Part shown: positions 22,802 to 35,423 of the stretch, one piece after another | Numbering within the stretch: the first letter of the stretch is position 1 | Layout of the letters: each line of letters opens with the position of its first letter | Assembly (NCBI GenBank): GCA_949316235.1 | Contig: OX438749.1 | Location: 32,374,022-32,438,021 of the forward strand | Direction: 5' to 3' | Length of the DNA: 64,000 bases | Origin: Oegoconia quadripuncta | Lineage: Eukaryota > Arthropoda > Insecta > Lepidoptera > Autostichidae | Program-made: the position numbers and the translations under genes | The notes under the pieces: generated by a model | The model's database searches: none | What the model was told of the DNA's origin: nothing | What the model saw: the letters and a program-made list of their open reading frames with translations, nothing else

Positions 22802-23001
22802 AAGTCCTTCAAAAACATCTTCAGTAAGAGAATTTTCAGTATTATTTTGAAGTCTCGTCACCGCCGCCGCCGTTGGAACACTATTAATGACTGTGGAGTT
22901 CTCGTAATTTAATTCTTCTCTAGACTTCCGCGTGTCTTTTTCACTGGTTATATTCCTATGAAAAATAGAAGCATCCGGGTCTGAGGCTTGAGTTTTAATT
23001 G
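22802..23001 (-). CDS. cassette exon A7
   Basis: 200 bp (3n+2), acceptor TTTGCCTACAG, donor GTAAGTC after GGACTT. Codes KTQASDPDASIFHRNITSE, SREELNYENSTVINSVPT, then LQNNTENSLTEDVFEGL. It has a codon-neutral (GCG)n insertion giving AAA after VPT. The longer open frame that continues past the donor to a stop (22721) is conserved only because the intron was copied with the exon. Confidence 0.6.
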
Positions 23002-23578
23002 CTGTAGGCAAATAATACATGTTTCGTCATTAAAATGCAGGGTAGCAGATTAAAAAGTATAAGCAATTTACATTTTTTCCATATAATTCTAAAACACATA
23101 AAAACTTGAGGCGTTATAAAAACGTTTTGTACAATAACGCCTCAAGCTTTTATGTGTTTTAGAATTATGTGGGAAACTTGTATATTGCTTATTCCTTCTA
23201 ATATGCTACACTCACCTAAAATAATCAAAAATAATCGCGTGAAGGATTTACTTTCAAAAGTGGCGCCGACTTTGAAAGATATTTTTTCATATAATAGAAA
23301 TAATAATAAACAGTGAACATAGAATATTGATTGAGACATACAACTGTTCCAATAAAATTATTTTTTACTTGGTTAGTGGCTGATTCAGTGAAGTAGATTC
23401 ATTTTTGTTAAGAAGTATTTTAGTTAGGTACCTATATAAGCTTGCTTTAATTTTTTTTCCTTTTCAGTTTTATCTGTTTAATTTTGTACTGGTTATTGTT
23501 AAATAATTTTGTATTATTCATCATGTCTCATAATTTATATTGTTAAATAATGAAAGTTAAGTTCAAAATTAAACACAC

Positions 23579-23729
23579 CATTGGTATGCTTATCGGTGTC
23601 ATTGGAAAACTTCAATTTTAAAAACTGGTAAATTAACATATAGTCGTCAGTTTCTTCCGTGATCGTCTCCATATTATTATCGGCTGCATTAGCTTCTATG
23701 GACTTCTCTCTAATGTCAAACCCATCATG
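23579..23729 (-). CDS. cassette exon B6
   Basis: 151 bp (3n+1). Acceptor GTTGTTTCAG, donor GTGTGT after AATG. Codes HDGFDIREKSIEANAADNN ... FSNDTDKHTN. Three codons shorter than B7 (the IIQG region is missing), frame kept. Confidence 0.6.
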
Positions 23730-23809
23730 CTGAAACAACACCTTAATTAATATAAGGGCAATAGATAAACGTTTATTCGTTTCTCCAGCCACACACATAC
23801 ATTTAATAA

Positions 23810-24190
23810 TATTTATAAGTAATTAATACAAAAGTAGTACACATAATTTAGACTACAGTACAGTAATAAAAACCAGATCAAGGTAGCTTAACCTTAGTAT
23901 GTACTAAGTCGGCACTTTTGCTGAGGAAGCACGCAAGTTTAAATATGTAGACAGCATTTTACAAAACATGGCAATAAAAACAGAATATATAAATGTACAA
24001 ACAAAACATAGGCATAAAAAGTATGTGTGTGCTGCAGTGGTACAAATGGGCCATAGCTCAGTGTCGGATTGCTCAAGAGCAAATCACTGATTTTCAGCTA
24101 TTACCCTTAAAGAGGGAGACGGAGTACAATATTCCTAAGTAACCCTAAGTACAAATTAACATTAATGTTATATTAGTAGTAAGTTTCAGG
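23810..24190. repeat. intronic insertion between A6 and B6
   Basis: Sequence absent from the other cassette copies. It contains CAGTGTCGGATTGCTCAAGAG and CTTAAAGAGGGAGACGGAG, reminiscent of the retroelement tails at 7795 and 38205. Family uncertain. Confidence 0.4.
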
Positions 24191-24656
24191 TTATAGCCCT
24201 TTAGCCAGGTGGGCGGCTGACTTAAGAGGGTTCTGATTTATTTCTTATGTAAAATGTAAGAGTAAATTAAACTACAAGCTTAGCATGAGTTCACAATCAT
24301 GTTGAGTCGGCGCTGATGGTATTGTGCTGAATGGCGAATATGTAAATGAATAAAAAAAAATATTAACATTTCAAGTACACCAAAACAACTACGCAACGCC
24401 TGCAATAAGTGACGGCGCATATATAGATATAGTCGCTCGCGCGACACCTGGCTGAAAGAGGCAGTCTCCCAATTAGTAATAAATAGACCATTTTGTTAAA
24501 CGATGCAACGATTAAGGGTAGCAACCCTTAATCATTACATTGTTTACAGTTAGGTCAGTTTAACTTGCTTTGCTACTGGACTTAACTAAATACGTAAAAT
24601 ACGTTTGCATTTACATTGATATCCTCAGAGACATGGAGTATTCCAGAATTACTTAC

Positions 24657-24850
24657 ATATTCTTGAATTACATCTTCAGTTAGAGAACTTTCACTATAAT
24701 TTTGAAGACTCGTCACCTCCGTTGGAACATTATCTATTGCTGTGGAGTTCTGGTGATTTAAGTCTTCTTTAGACTTCTGCACATCATTTTCAGTCGTTAT
24801 ATTCCTACAATCGTTAGAAGTTTTCGTGTCGGAGGCTTGAGTTTTAATTT
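24657..24850 (-). CDS. cassette exon A6
   Basis: 194 bp (3n+2). Acceptor TTTGCCTACAG, donor GTAAGT after GAATAT. Codes KTQASDTKTSNDCRNITTEN, KEDLNHQNSTAIDNVPTEV, then ESSLTEDVIQEY. All splice signals intact. Confidence 0.6.
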
Positions 24851-25039
24851 CTGTAGGCAAATAATACAAATATCGCCATTAAAATATAGTGTAGCAGATT
24901 AAAAAGTATAAACAATTTACATTTTTTCCATATAATTCTAAAATACATAAAAGCTTGAGGCGTTATAAAAATTGTTTTGTACAATTAAAAACATTACCTA
25001 CGTTATAATAACGCCTATAGCTTTTATGTATTTTAGCAT

Positions 25040-25376
25040 CCGCCGACTCCGTGGCTCAAAGTAAACAACATTGGGTTTACGAATCGGAGGTCGCGGGTTC
25101 GATCCCCAGCGGGGTACATGTTAAAGTACTCGGTTTGGTTGGTGTAGGGCATTTTAAATGTCCGTACGCTACCACCATCTTATCTAAATCTGCCGCCAAG
25201 CAGCAATGTTAATAGCATTGTTGTGTTCCGGTTATCAGAGATAAGGTAGCCAGTCTCCCAAATGTGTTGGGGTTTCCGGGTCAGTACGCTTCCGCCTTCG
25301 ACCTCATCTTCATTTAACATCAGGTGTGGTTGAGGTCAAGTACCAACCCGTCGTGCATAAAAAAAAAGAAAAAGAA
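25040..25376 (+). mobile_element. tRNA-derived SINE (family 1), best-preserved copy
   Basis: The head has an A-box-like TGGCTCAAAGTA and a perfect B box GGTTCGATCCC about 45 bp downstream, the RNA polymerase III promoter layout. Then follow the conserved body and an A-rich tail. It lies in the intron between B5 and A6 (antisense to the host gene). Confidence 0.88.
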
Positions 25377-26087
25377 ACCTACTTGACTTATCAACCACTA
25401 CAGAGTAAAAAATAATATTATTGAAATGGTCGTATGTCTCAATCAGTTATTTTCTGTGTTCACTGTCGTAATTATTGTTCTTTCTATTATAATAAAAAAA
25501 AATATCTTTCGAAGTCTGCCTATACAATTGAAAATAAATGGTTTCACATTATAATCACTGTTACCCACTGGCGACGACATCGAAATATATTATTTCATAT
25601 ACTAGAAATAATAATAATTACGACAGTGCACTTACTAATTAACTGATTGAGGGATACGAGCGTTATTATTTTTTTTCTTGAAGTGGCTGCTTCAGTTAAT
25701 TCCGCTATTTTTTATTTTTCACTTTTAAGTATTAGCTCCTTACCTATGAAATTGGCATTTTGTATGAAGAATTATAGTTTTTTTTTTGTTAAAGATTATT
25801 TTAGTTACGTATAAGCTCGGTTTAATGATTTTTTTTTAATTTAATTTCTTTTTCAGTATCATCTATTTAAATTTGTAACGGTAGTTCATTATTAACTTTT
25901 TATTATTGGTATGTGACTTTGTTTTATATTTTTATTTGTTTGTAAACGCTTTATTTTACTTCATGATACATCCATTAATAAATTAAATTTAAAATGAAGT
26001 ACAAAGGCGGATTTAACCCATAAAGGGATCTCTTCTAGTCAACCTATATTCTTAAATAATGAAGGTTAAGATCAAAATTAAACAAAC

Positions 26088-26244
26088 CATTGGTATGCTT
26101 ATCGGTGTCATTAGAAAATATCCATTTAAAAAACTTGGAATGAAACATATCCTCCATTTTTTCACTGTCCCCTTGTATCGTCTCCATATCATTATCTGCT
26201 GCGTTCGCTTCTTTGGACTTCTTTCTATTGTCAAAGCTATCGTG
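26088..26244 (-). CDS. cassette exon B5
   Basis: 157 bp (3n+1). Acceptor TATTGTTTCAG, donor GTTTGT (the weakest of the seven, still GT) after AATG. Codes HDSFDNRKKSKEANAADND ... FSNDTDKHTN. Confidence 0.58.
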
Positions 26245-26527
26245 CTGAAACAATACCTTGATTAATATAAGGCAAAAAAGGCTTAAATTTACCAAGTGGT
26301 TATAACCCTTCCCTTTGCTAGGACGGCTGACTTAGACGGTTCTGATTTATTTCTTCCAGCAGATGTAAAAGGAAAGAGTAAATCAAATTACAGGCTTAGC
26401 ATGATTTCACAATGATGTTGAGTCAGTTCCTATGATTTGGTGCTGAACGGCGAATATGTAAATGAATAAAAAAAAAAATTAACATTTCAACTACACGAAA
26501 ACAAATAATCCTAACTACGCAACGCCT

Positions 26528-26815
26528 TTTTTTTTAACGAGGGGAAATGCATTTACGCTTTCGACCCCGTTGTGGGGCTCCCCATTCCAAAAACAGGTGC
26601 AGTCCTACCCACTAAAACCCCCCGGTGTTCCTCCACTCGCACCAAAGCGGGGCGTGGCCACTGGTACCCCGCGGTAATCGTATCCCTCGTATCGTATGGG
26701 TATCGTAACCCTCCTACAGGCTGGAGCAGGGAGGAATCTCCTGGTCCAGCCACGTCAAGAAGGCGCGTGGGAACACCACGCGCGCCTTCTCGCGAGGTCT
26801 GCGTGTGGGCGGTGA
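26528..26815 (-). repeat. GC-rich retroelement 3' end
   Basis: Starts with a T run and reads on the minus strand as a GC-rich tail with EEHRGVLVGRT. It is inserted in the A5-B5 intron: the flanking sequence GTGACTAAGTGACGGC is shared by uninterrupted copies at 24410 and 51900. Likely the 3' end of a non-LTR element. Confidence 0.55.
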
Positions 26816-27234
26816 CTAAGTGACGGCTAAACATGACAAGTGTACCCTAGAAACATAAGGTATAGTCGCTCGTACGACACCTGGCTGAGGAAAGAGGCTG
26901 CTTGTAATAAATAGACCAATAAGTTAAAACAATGTAACGAGTATTTTTAATATATGTACTGATGATGGCATATTTCCTGATCTAATGAAACACAGTAAAG
27001 TCATACCTTTATTTAAAGCCAGTATGTTGTACCCCTCTAATTTTAGACTTTATAAATACCACCGGCACTCAGTAAATTCTTTGAAAAAATCAGTTCTCGA
27101 CTTAGGTATTTTACAACTAATGTAATATAATGAAGAATTTTCGGATTTGGATATTTTTCATCTGAGTCGTAATCAGTTCAAATCAGCAGTATTGAAAGCA
27201 CTGACATAATTGTGCACACATACACTCAACTCTA

Positions 27235-27237
<3 letters not shown>

Positions 27238-27318
<81 letters not shown>
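27238..27318. repeat. (AC)n microsatellite
   Basis: About 80 bp of pure AC dinucleotide repeat. Confidence 0.98.
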
Positions 27319-27320
<2 letters not shown>

Positions 27321-27519
27321 GCATATACTACTCTATACATTTTCTCTCTTCCTTACACCCACAAACACAACAATTTGATGTCTCAATAGTTAAGGTAACA
27401 AATTAAGCTATGTATAAACTTAATGAGATCTATTTTGGCTTCTAAATGTATAATTTATATTTTAAATTTGTAATAATGGATGTGATTTCAAATAAATCAT
27501 TAAATAAAAATAAAATAAG

Positions 27520-28530
27520 CAATTCGGTTTTACTAGGGGCCGCTCGGCAACCGAAGAATGAGAGAAAACTAAATGTGTTAAATTTGTATTGCCTAAATGT
27601 CAGGGAGGTATCTATAAATATAATGATAAAAAATGTCACTCCAGATGTCGATTCTACTGTATTTTTGAGCATTACTATGGACGCCAAATTACAATGGGGT
27701 TCTCATATCCATAAATAACGAAGAGGCTCAGCTCTGAAGCGTAGGCAGTCAAAAAAATTTGACAAATATCGGACGTAAACACTGCTAGATTAGTTGTTTT
27801 TAGCTATTTCCATAGCCTGATGTCTTACGGTGTCCATGCTGTGGGGAAATGTCGCGGATATAAATACAATCATTGTTTTACAGAAGCGAGCCGTTAGCGC
27901 AATTTTTTAAATTGACATAAAAATTATAGCATCGCATTTAAGGGAAATAGTGATAAACATATACATATTATTTGAATATAAAACTTAAAAAAGATAGATA
28001 TTAAGAGTATAACATCCTAACCTTTTCGTCACAGTACATTTTTGAAAATCTAATATGTCAAACAAAAATATAGCATCATTTAGGAAAAATAGTGATAAAC
28101 CTGAAGTCAATACAAGAAATAAAGATAAACTTGCAGGTCATGTAGGTAAGCAGACTCCGCAAAATCAGTAATTCATTCAAAGGGCTATGCATACGTTTTT
28201 TCAATGAGGTTCCCAATGATGTACAAAATCTTCCACTCAATAAACTTAAAGATTCTATAAAACATAAACTTATTAAGAAAGCATATTGGAAAATATCAGG
28301 CTATTTGGATGATAATCAACCATGGACGTAACCAGCTCGTTCGCATGTCAGGCTATTACACAATTAATAATGAAATATTATTGAACCTTTTTGTAATATA
28401 AAAACCTGTTTTAAAAAGGAGCAACCCCTCGAATTTCTTACTTGTTCTTTTCAGGGCAAAAGTATTTCAAGTGTACTATTTCAAGTGTACCCTGTGTATC
28501 TATAAAATAAAGCATTTTTGACTTTGATTT
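27520..28530 (+). pseudogene. LINE ORF2 C-terminal part and 3' UTR
   Basis: Successive broken frames: VFLSITMDAKLQWGSHIHK (about 27660-27715), a SYGVHAVGKC segment at 27820-27860, then KLIKKAYWKISGYLDDNQPW (about 28265-28325). The 3' UTR ends in TAAAGCATTTTTGACTTTGATT. It is the plus-oriented counterpart of the 3' ends at 15595 and 47225. Confidence 0.78.
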
Positions 28531-28648
28531 TGATTAAGGGTATCTCAGTTACATCAGTTTAAGATGGTTAGCTATTAGACTTAACTAAATACGTAAAACA
28601 CGTTTGCAGTTCCACATCAAAGATATGGAGTATTCCAAAATTACTTAC

Positions 28649-28850
28649 ATATCCTTGAAATATATCCTCAGTAAGAGAACTTTCATTATCACTTTGAAGG
28701 CTCGTCACCTCCGCTGGAACATGATTTATGGTTGTGGACTTCTGGTGATTTAAGTCTTCTGCAGACTTAGTCACCTCCGTTGGAACACCATTCATATCTG
28801 TGGAGTTCTGATAATTTAACCCTTTCATTCTTATTAAATGAAAAAACACC
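28649..28850 (-). pseudogene. cassette exon A5, 5'-truncated
   Basis: The 3' half is intact, with LNYQNSTDMNGVPTEVTK and SSLTEDIFQGY before the GTAAGT donor at 28648. The 5' part (KTQASDP...NIT) and the CCTACAG acceptor are absent; beyond about 28830 the sequence is unrelated. It contains an internal partial duplication (NST..NGVPTEV / STTINHVPAEV). It may be a dead exon or use an unrecognised 5' boundary. Confidence 0.55.
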
Positions 28851-30284
28851 ATAGAACTCACAAATCTTAACAATGGTTGATATAATATTTGTGACCTCAT
28901 TTACAGGTTTTCGTATGTGTCTTATAAGACGCTATATATATTCATCATTCACTATAGTGAAGATTGTTTAAATAATGTTTTATGGATAAATAAACTGAAG
29001 AAAAAATATTAGAATAGAATAGAATAGAATAGAATACATTTATTCGTCGACCATGACACAAGTCACTTAACCTACATTATACACATACAATATGGGTTGG
29101 TATACAGTTAAAAGTAATATCGGAGACGTGACCCATATCAGGGGCAACGAAATGGTCCAGACTCAGCATGTGCTGTGGGTAGACACCCGCAGCGCTGTTC
29201 ATTCTGCCAGAACCATTGAGATACTCGTATTAAACAAATATTGTCCGTTATGGCATTATTATCTAAAATATATGTTAAGTAAGTACTTAAATAAATGATT
29301 GTTCATTTATTTATACAAAGTTTATACAAAAAGCTAAATTTTTCTATATCTCTGATGCAATTTATTGGATAATTAACTTCAACACTGTTCTAGGGCTAGT
29401 TTTGGAGATAGAGTTTAAGTAACATATATTTTAGATAACGCGATAAGGAAAAGATTTGTTTAAACATTATACCAACCATTGGGTTACATTGATAATATTG
29501 TAACAGTTTATTGGATAATTAAATTCGAAGAAAAATGAAGAAAAGAAAAAGTAGTTTTAAGTAGGCTTTCAGGAAAAACATAATTATTATATAACATTAT
29601 TATTATATTATTATTATTTATTATTAATACATAACATGCAAGAAAACTGATTTTGAGGTCTCTGAAAGTGTAGTTGTGTGTGAATGCATGTGAGTGCATC
29701 GTTTTGTATATGTGATGGCGGGCTGTAATTCATATATACGTCATACCTGAGTGATATGCATGGCTGATAAAAATAGGTTAAATCATGAAAAAAGGTTATT
29801 ACAAAATTAGTGACTACCTGAATGACAAAAACGCTTGGTATACTTCGCCCAGCTACCAAAAATTATAAAATTGTATCAGTTTTATATAAATAAAAAGAAA
29901 AGAAAATGATCCTGTGGGTTTCTTGCGCCGCTTCTTTTCCCACAGATGATTTCCCTTTCCGAAGCGGTGGTAGCTCGGCCATACTGACTGACCGAAAAAT
30001 GCTTAGCCCTATTTTTATTTCCAATAGATTTAAATTGACATTCAACAAATGATATCATGTATCTTACGTTGAAATAAATGCTTGAAGTTTGAAGTTTGAT
30101 ATTGTGATCAGGTTAGCGGAAGATGACTGTATGAACTGGACAATTCGACAAATCTATTTAATAACTTGAATTAGAGTTTCTGTTTGACCACATTCTTTAC
30201 ATATATATTTATTTAGGTGATTTATTTATTTTATTAAAATTAGTTTACCGTGCACGCTACCTACATGTCATGTGCATAATGCTT
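28850..30284. other. noncoding, mostly unrecognised
   Basis: Holds a GAATA pentamer tail at 29008-29036 of a minus-oriented retroelement starting near 29040. The remainder is AT-rich with no exon-like signal that I can support. Confidence 0.45.
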
Positions 30285-30425
30285 CTTAACCCAAAGGTTG
30301 CCTGGAAGAGATCGCTTTTAGTGATAAGGCCGCCAAATTGTACTATCCCCTTTTTCTTATTTGTTTGTATGCTTCTTATTGTTGTACAATAAAGAATATT
30401 TTGTTTTGTTTGTTTGTTTGTTACT
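30285..30425 (+). repeat. retroelement 3' end with TTGTTTG tail
   Basis: CCCAAAGGTTGCCTGGAAGA and GCTTTTAGTGATAAGGCCGCC, then AATAAAGAATATTTTG with a TTTG repeat tail. Homologous to 62645-62800, which has a TTGA tail. Confidence 0.65.
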
Positions 30426-30442
30426 ATGCAACCACATCTTAA

Positions 30443-30560
30443 CCTTTGACACGTTAACTGCCGCGACTTAGTAACTTATTAGTAATCTGTGCCGCGACGC
30501 AGACACAATTGAAAATCAATTGTTTTCCGGTCACCGGTGACCGGCGTGGCGCTCAAAGGC
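30443..30560. mobile_element. short piggyBac-like MITE
   Basis: Flanked by TTAA (30439-30442 and 30561-30564). Termini are CCTTTGACACG and the complement of CGCTCAAAGGC, with a palindrome GGTCACCGGTGACC near the right end. TTAA target duplication and CCTTTG ends fit the piggyBac superfamily. Confidence 0.7.
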
Positions 30561-30629
30561 TTAAATTAAATTTCTTGTTAGCCCAGTAAGGATACTAACA
30601 AAGTAACACTTTTAATTTCCTATAATCTT

Positions 30630-31006
30630 AAAGGCCGTAATTTTTTGCTCATGGATAGAGTACCTATGAGTGATAGAATAAAAATGTTATCTAAAAAATT
30701 GGTAGCTTGCGTTAGATATTCCACCGTCCCCTTTCCATCTTCGGACAACCAGGCGCGGGGGGGGCTTTCCATCCATATGTTGTCAACATACCGAACATCC
30801 GCACTAAGCTCTTTGCTTCGTCATTTATAATGCGGACTGCTAAGGTATGGAACTCACTGCCCGCGTCGGTTTTTCCCGACACTTACAACCTTGGGATCTT
30901 CAAGTCTAGAGTGAATAGGCATTTACTGGGTGCGCGTGATACATCTTCGGCTACATCGTCACTTTCCATCAGGTGAGATTGTAGCCAAACGCGAAACCAG
31001 TTTTTA

Positions 31007-31042
<36 letters not shown>
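30630..31042 (+). pseudogene. LINE ORF2 C-terminal tail with long poly(A)
   Basis: The tail frame reads WNSLPASVFPDTYNLGIFKS then RVNRHLLGARDTSSA, typical of Jockey-like ORF2 ends. It finishes with CGAAACCAGTTTTTAAT and an A run of about 30. The upstream part is broken. Confidence 0.8.
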
Positions 31043-31365
31043 TATTGTATAGGTATTTAGTAATAATATTTATTTATTTATTTAGGCTCACCAACAGAGT
31101 ACATACATTGCATCTTACAAAATCATTTACACTAAAATTTTCTGGCACGAACTCCAATTACAGATGAGCACAACACTCAAATGCATGCAGTACAATAACA
31201 CTATAAGCTATAGGCATATAATTTTAAACTATGAAAAAGAATTTTGAAAGTATCTTAAGTAATAAATAAGTGTGGGTAGGTTAAATAAAATATTTTAAAA
31301 ATTTTACTTACTTATACCTATATAATACATAGACTATTACATTAAAATTACTACAGTTTTCATTA

Positions 31366-31490
31366 AATAAATAAATAAATAAATATCCTTGGACATACAC
31401 ACAGCGCCATCTAGTTCCACTTTAAGCAACTATAGGCTTGTGTTGTGGATACCAGATGGTTGATATACTACATAAATACATTATTTTTAT
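31366..31490 (-). mobile_element. tRNA-derived SINE (family 2), 3' half
   Basis: ATAAATATCCTTGGACATAC and CAGCGCCATCTAGTTCCACT through GATGGTTGATATACTACATA. Truncated before the tRNA head. Confidence 0.75.
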
Positions 31491-31558
31491 TTCATTGTGT
31501 CGGAGAATATACCTAGAACTCCTGTAATTATTTAAAAAAAAAATCGATCAAGAATTTC

Positions 31559-31975
31559 TTTAGGTCCTTACCTACCTATGAAATTGAGAATGAATTTCAT
31601 TAAGACTGTTTTCTCCATACAAATATTTTTGATTTTTTTTTTGGGAACGACAAATCCAAATTTAGCTAAACTTTGTGTGTATTATCGGATATATATAAAA
31701 ATTAAGTATAGGCAGCGTTAATTTTTAAAAGTAAACGCTTTATAAAAGTTTCACGCGAATCTAACAAATAAGCACATGAAAAGAGCTCTGTTCAAATTTT
31801 TTTTATTACGTGATTTAGCCCAGAAATTAAAAAATATTTCATGTGAAACCTTGAAATAATATTCCATTTTCCAAATAAAAAACAAATATGGATATAGCTT
31901 TGAAAATCGCAGGAATTGGTACATATGATTGATTAACGATGAAAAAAAATTTCGTAGGTAAGGTATACCCAGTAT
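31559..31975. mobile_element. MITE (GGTCCTTACCTATGAAATTG family)
   Basis: Both ends carry GGTCCTTACCTA / TAGGTAAGG-type inverted termini. The internal TGTGTGTATTATCGGATA and AAAAGAGCTCTGTTCAAATT match 43058-43478 and 57060-57482 in reverse orientation. Confidence 0.7.
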
Positions 31976-32194
31976 TTATGAAAAATTTCACCAAGGGCAA
32001 ATATCACGACACAATATACTATTTTAAGTAAATATAAAATTGCCATTGATTATTTTTTTATGTTTTAAGTGGTCTTGGCATGTTCTACAACGCAATGAAG
32101 TTCACAATGGTAACTTTAATTTAATATTGTAGATTTTATATTTAAATACCTGTGGTACAGAATGGTTAGAAAATATTTTTATTCAATTACAACT

Positions 32195-32475
32195 ATATGC
32201 TCTGACGCTGGTACCAAACGATAAACGAGCGATCTGTCTGTCGATTACGTCTAACTTTATAAGTAATAAAATTTAGGATTTATGTGTCTGTTTCTAAATT
32301 ATTTGAAAAATTTAGTTAGCAAGTTCTCTAATTTATTTGGGATATTTCTAATTTATTCCAGTGAAATCTAATTCTTTGTCAATAAATATTTTAAACTGCT
32401 AAAACTCCACAACGACTTCATTGAATTGAGAATTACAATCCAAAAATCAATTACGTACAGATGTATTACTCAGTT
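32195..32475. repeat. dispersed repeat
   Basis: Matches 47740-48000 (GACGCTGGTACCAAACGATAA, AAACTGCTAAAACTCCA, ATTACGTACAGATGTAT). Family unknown. Confidence 0.6.
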
Positions 32476-32644
32476 TTAAGAAATTATTGAAAAAAAAAAA
32501 CAAAATACGCCACGGAAATTATTTATATTTAGACCACTTTTTGCGAGGCTCAAGAAAATAAATTCTATAAGATATTTAAATGTACCTTCCTTATTTAAAC
32601 AATAAAGCGTATTTGATTGATTGATTGATTAAAAGAATATTCGT

Positions 32645-33735
32645 TATCGGTTTAAAGATACTTTATTCTCATTAAAGGCAATGTCACTTACATGAGAAAA
32701 GATGTAACTTACTAAAAGACAGTGTTGTTCACCCGCACAGATCAGACGATTGTAATAATACACTGAGCGTCCAGTAATTAGTAGGTATTAGATTGCCCGT
32801 CCGTAGTGCACTTTAAAAGAGAATCCCTCAAACAAAACCAATATCAAATATATGTTGGGGTAACTTATGCTTGAAATTATTAAAATGTTCTGTACTTCTA
32901 ATTTGTGACGGTAAGTTATTAAAAAGTTGCGCTCTCTCGTAGGTGATCATTCGTTTGACGTAGTTCGTTCGAATCTTTGGTACTATGACGTAGCTTTCAA
33001 TTTCAAATATTTTTAGATATCAAACATAAACTACCCTGCTAAGGCACAAAAATTAAATTTAAAATGCATGCACATAAATATACGGATTACTTAATTAATT
33101 ACAACTACAAAACAATGTAACACTTAAATGTCTTCAATAATTATATCTTTACATTCATATTTATTTATATATGTATTATGGATGGATGGATGGAGTTATG
33201 GATGTTTTCATTTATAATAAGTATTTATTTACCAAAAGAAATGTATTTATGTACTTAGTATATCAACCATCTGGTATCCACAACACAAGCCTATAGTTAA
33301 TTGCTTACTGTGGAACTAGATGGCGCTGTGTGTATGTCCAAGGATATTTATTTATTTATTTATTATTTATGTATACATATATATATTTGCAAAAGGGCCA
33401 GAGTGAACTATTTTTAGGCAAGAGAATGGTAGTGCTAGTCTATTGTAAGGTAAGTGGGTCGAGAAAATTAGGGTAAAAGGTGGATATTCTTCTTTACAAA
33501 GACTTTCTAGCCCGCCTTGTGGAGCGTTTAGACGATTGCCTGTGGTGAGTAAATGATATTGATGTGTGGATTGATTTCGTTAGTATTTTCCTAATGAGGA
33601 TGCAGATGCAATAGCTATATAATTGTTTTATATTCATTAGGTAGGTTGCTTTGTAAACTGTAGTGGATGGTGTTAGGTGGGGATAGTGAAATAATATTTA
33701 AATTATGTTATTTTGGATTATTTGCAGATCGGTTA
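32645..33735 (-). pseudogene. LINE C-terminal and 3' UTR fragment with nested SINE
   Basis: 32645-33000 matches the 3' UTR and tail of the RT element at 18861-19866 (AAGATACTTTATTCTCAT). 33490-33735 matches its C-terminal coding end (TTATTTTGGATTATTTGCAG). Between them is unrelated sequence including a family-2 SINE. Confidence 0.65.
33176..33369 (+). mobile_element. tRNA-derived SINE (family 2), 3' half
   Basis: TATATCAACCATCTGGTATC, CTAGATGGCGCTGTGTGTATG and AGGATATTTATTTATTTATT tail. The tRNA-like head is missing and replaced by a GATG run. Confidence 0.75.
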
Positions 33736-33739
33736 AACT

Positions 33740-34430
33740 GGTCTTGCGTGCATTGTCCCATATTTCCACGAGATATAATGCCCCTGCCACACACTCGACG
33801 AGTGGTATGGGAAGTAACGAGGAAAGGAGGCAGAGACGTAGTGTAGCAACGTTACTCGTCATGCCGCACATCATGCTCCTCGTCATGCCCACCGCTCCCT
33901 ATTTTGTCGGTTTTTTGGGCGCGAGTCAAAGGACGGGCAATGCGAACGCGAGTGGCTGGCCACATAATCGCGCCGACGCAGTCGGCATCGAGCGCTCACG
34001 CAGGAAGCACTCGTCATTTTTTAATAGAATGAATAGATGTCATCCACCATCTTCGTTGGCGAGGGCGACGACGACTACGTATATTTCTTTGAATGACATT
34101 GATATAATTAGCTATACTAAAAATGCATAGCGCGCACGCTGCCACTGTTTCAACGTCCATGGTATAGCAAAGGCAAATAACTAAGTGCGGAGCGTTGCGA
34201 TTAATTGCACGAGTAGAGCAGTATGTGGGCATAGAGGGCAACATCGCGGCAACAAAGCGGGCAACAGGAGCAAAGCGATGAGCAGCGCGAGGAGCATAGT
34301 GTGGCAGGCGTATAAGAGATGTGATTTTGTTAATGAGTTATATACTGTCATTTTCACCTTTCGGGGGAGGGAACGCGCAATGCCGCGTAATGAACCCATT
34401 AGCGACGACAGTTTTTTCTTAAGATGATCA
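33740..34430. other. GC-rich anonymous segment
   Basis: Markedly GC-richer than the surroundings, with many CGCG and GAGCG strings. Open frames on both strands overlap and look like composition artefacts. Probably an unclassified transposon interior; no termini identified. Confidence 0.4.
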
Positions 34431-34445
34431 ATACCTAGCTTCCAT

Positions 34446-35350
34446 GTTAATTGACCACATGGACTTATTATTCAAACAGGACTGAGTAGTCGCCGCTGAA
34501 AAACGAGCCGAGCAGGATGTATAACGTAGAGGCCGTTTGTCTCTGTCTAACTTATTAAAGATATGTTGCAACCACCATAGGATTCACTTGGGCAAGTATA
34601 AACGCAACACTTTTTCATCATTTTACTCCTTTTACTTGTTATAATACTTATAATATAACAAATACTTTAAAAAACTTTTAATGCAAAGAAAATTCAAAAT
34701 CACACCGAACCATCACCGAACCGCCATGACATGACATGCTTTTCAGGGTTACCATAAAAATAACAAAATCGAAATAAAAATGTATGTTTTCTGTTTGATT
34801 TAAGAATATATGAAAAGAAATTAATGCGAATGTTATTTGTTTATTTATAATTGTTAAAATAACATAAAAATATAAGTGTTTCAATGTAATTTTTGAGTAG
34901 CCAAAACTGTTGATCATAATCATTTTTTTTGCTGGCAAGATGTAAGAACGAGACACACGGCCTCCGTTATTTCTATCTCTCTCGGCTCGGATTTGCCTTT
35001 GTGTATGGTGCATCCAATTTAATACCTTATTGCGTTGACATAGTGATCATTTTCCTAAATGATTCTTTTGATAGTTATCAGTCCTGTTTGAATAATAAGT
35101 CCATGATTGACCATCAATTTGAAGTCGTAGATATTTTTCTACAAAAGTCCTATTTATGATTCTACAAAAACAATTCTACGACACCTATTTGAACTCGTAA
35201 ACAGTTGATGTAATTAATTGTTGACAAAATAATTTGTTTGATCTAATGAACCAATGATATAACAAATTATTGATATAATAAATGGTTGACCTGTTACACT
35301 GTTGACCTATTGGTGTTGATATAATGAAAGTTGATCTAAAGAATGTTAAT
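34446..35350. mobile_element. foldback-like element with word repeats
   Basis: An inverted pair: GGACTTATTATTCAAACAGG at 34461-34480 and its complement at 35083-35102. The right arm 35195-35350 is a string of degenerate 12-15-bp words (GTTGATATAATGAA, GTTGATCTAAAGAA, GTTGACCTGTTACA). It shares TGTTATATCA.TGGTTCATTAGA (complement near 35240-35265) with the element at 42444-42801. Confidence 0.5.
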
Positions 35351-35423
35351 TTTAGGTACCAATCCTGCGAATACCAGCAAGCACACATTTCGTACAATAT
35401 AAAGTGACAGCACTATACAATAT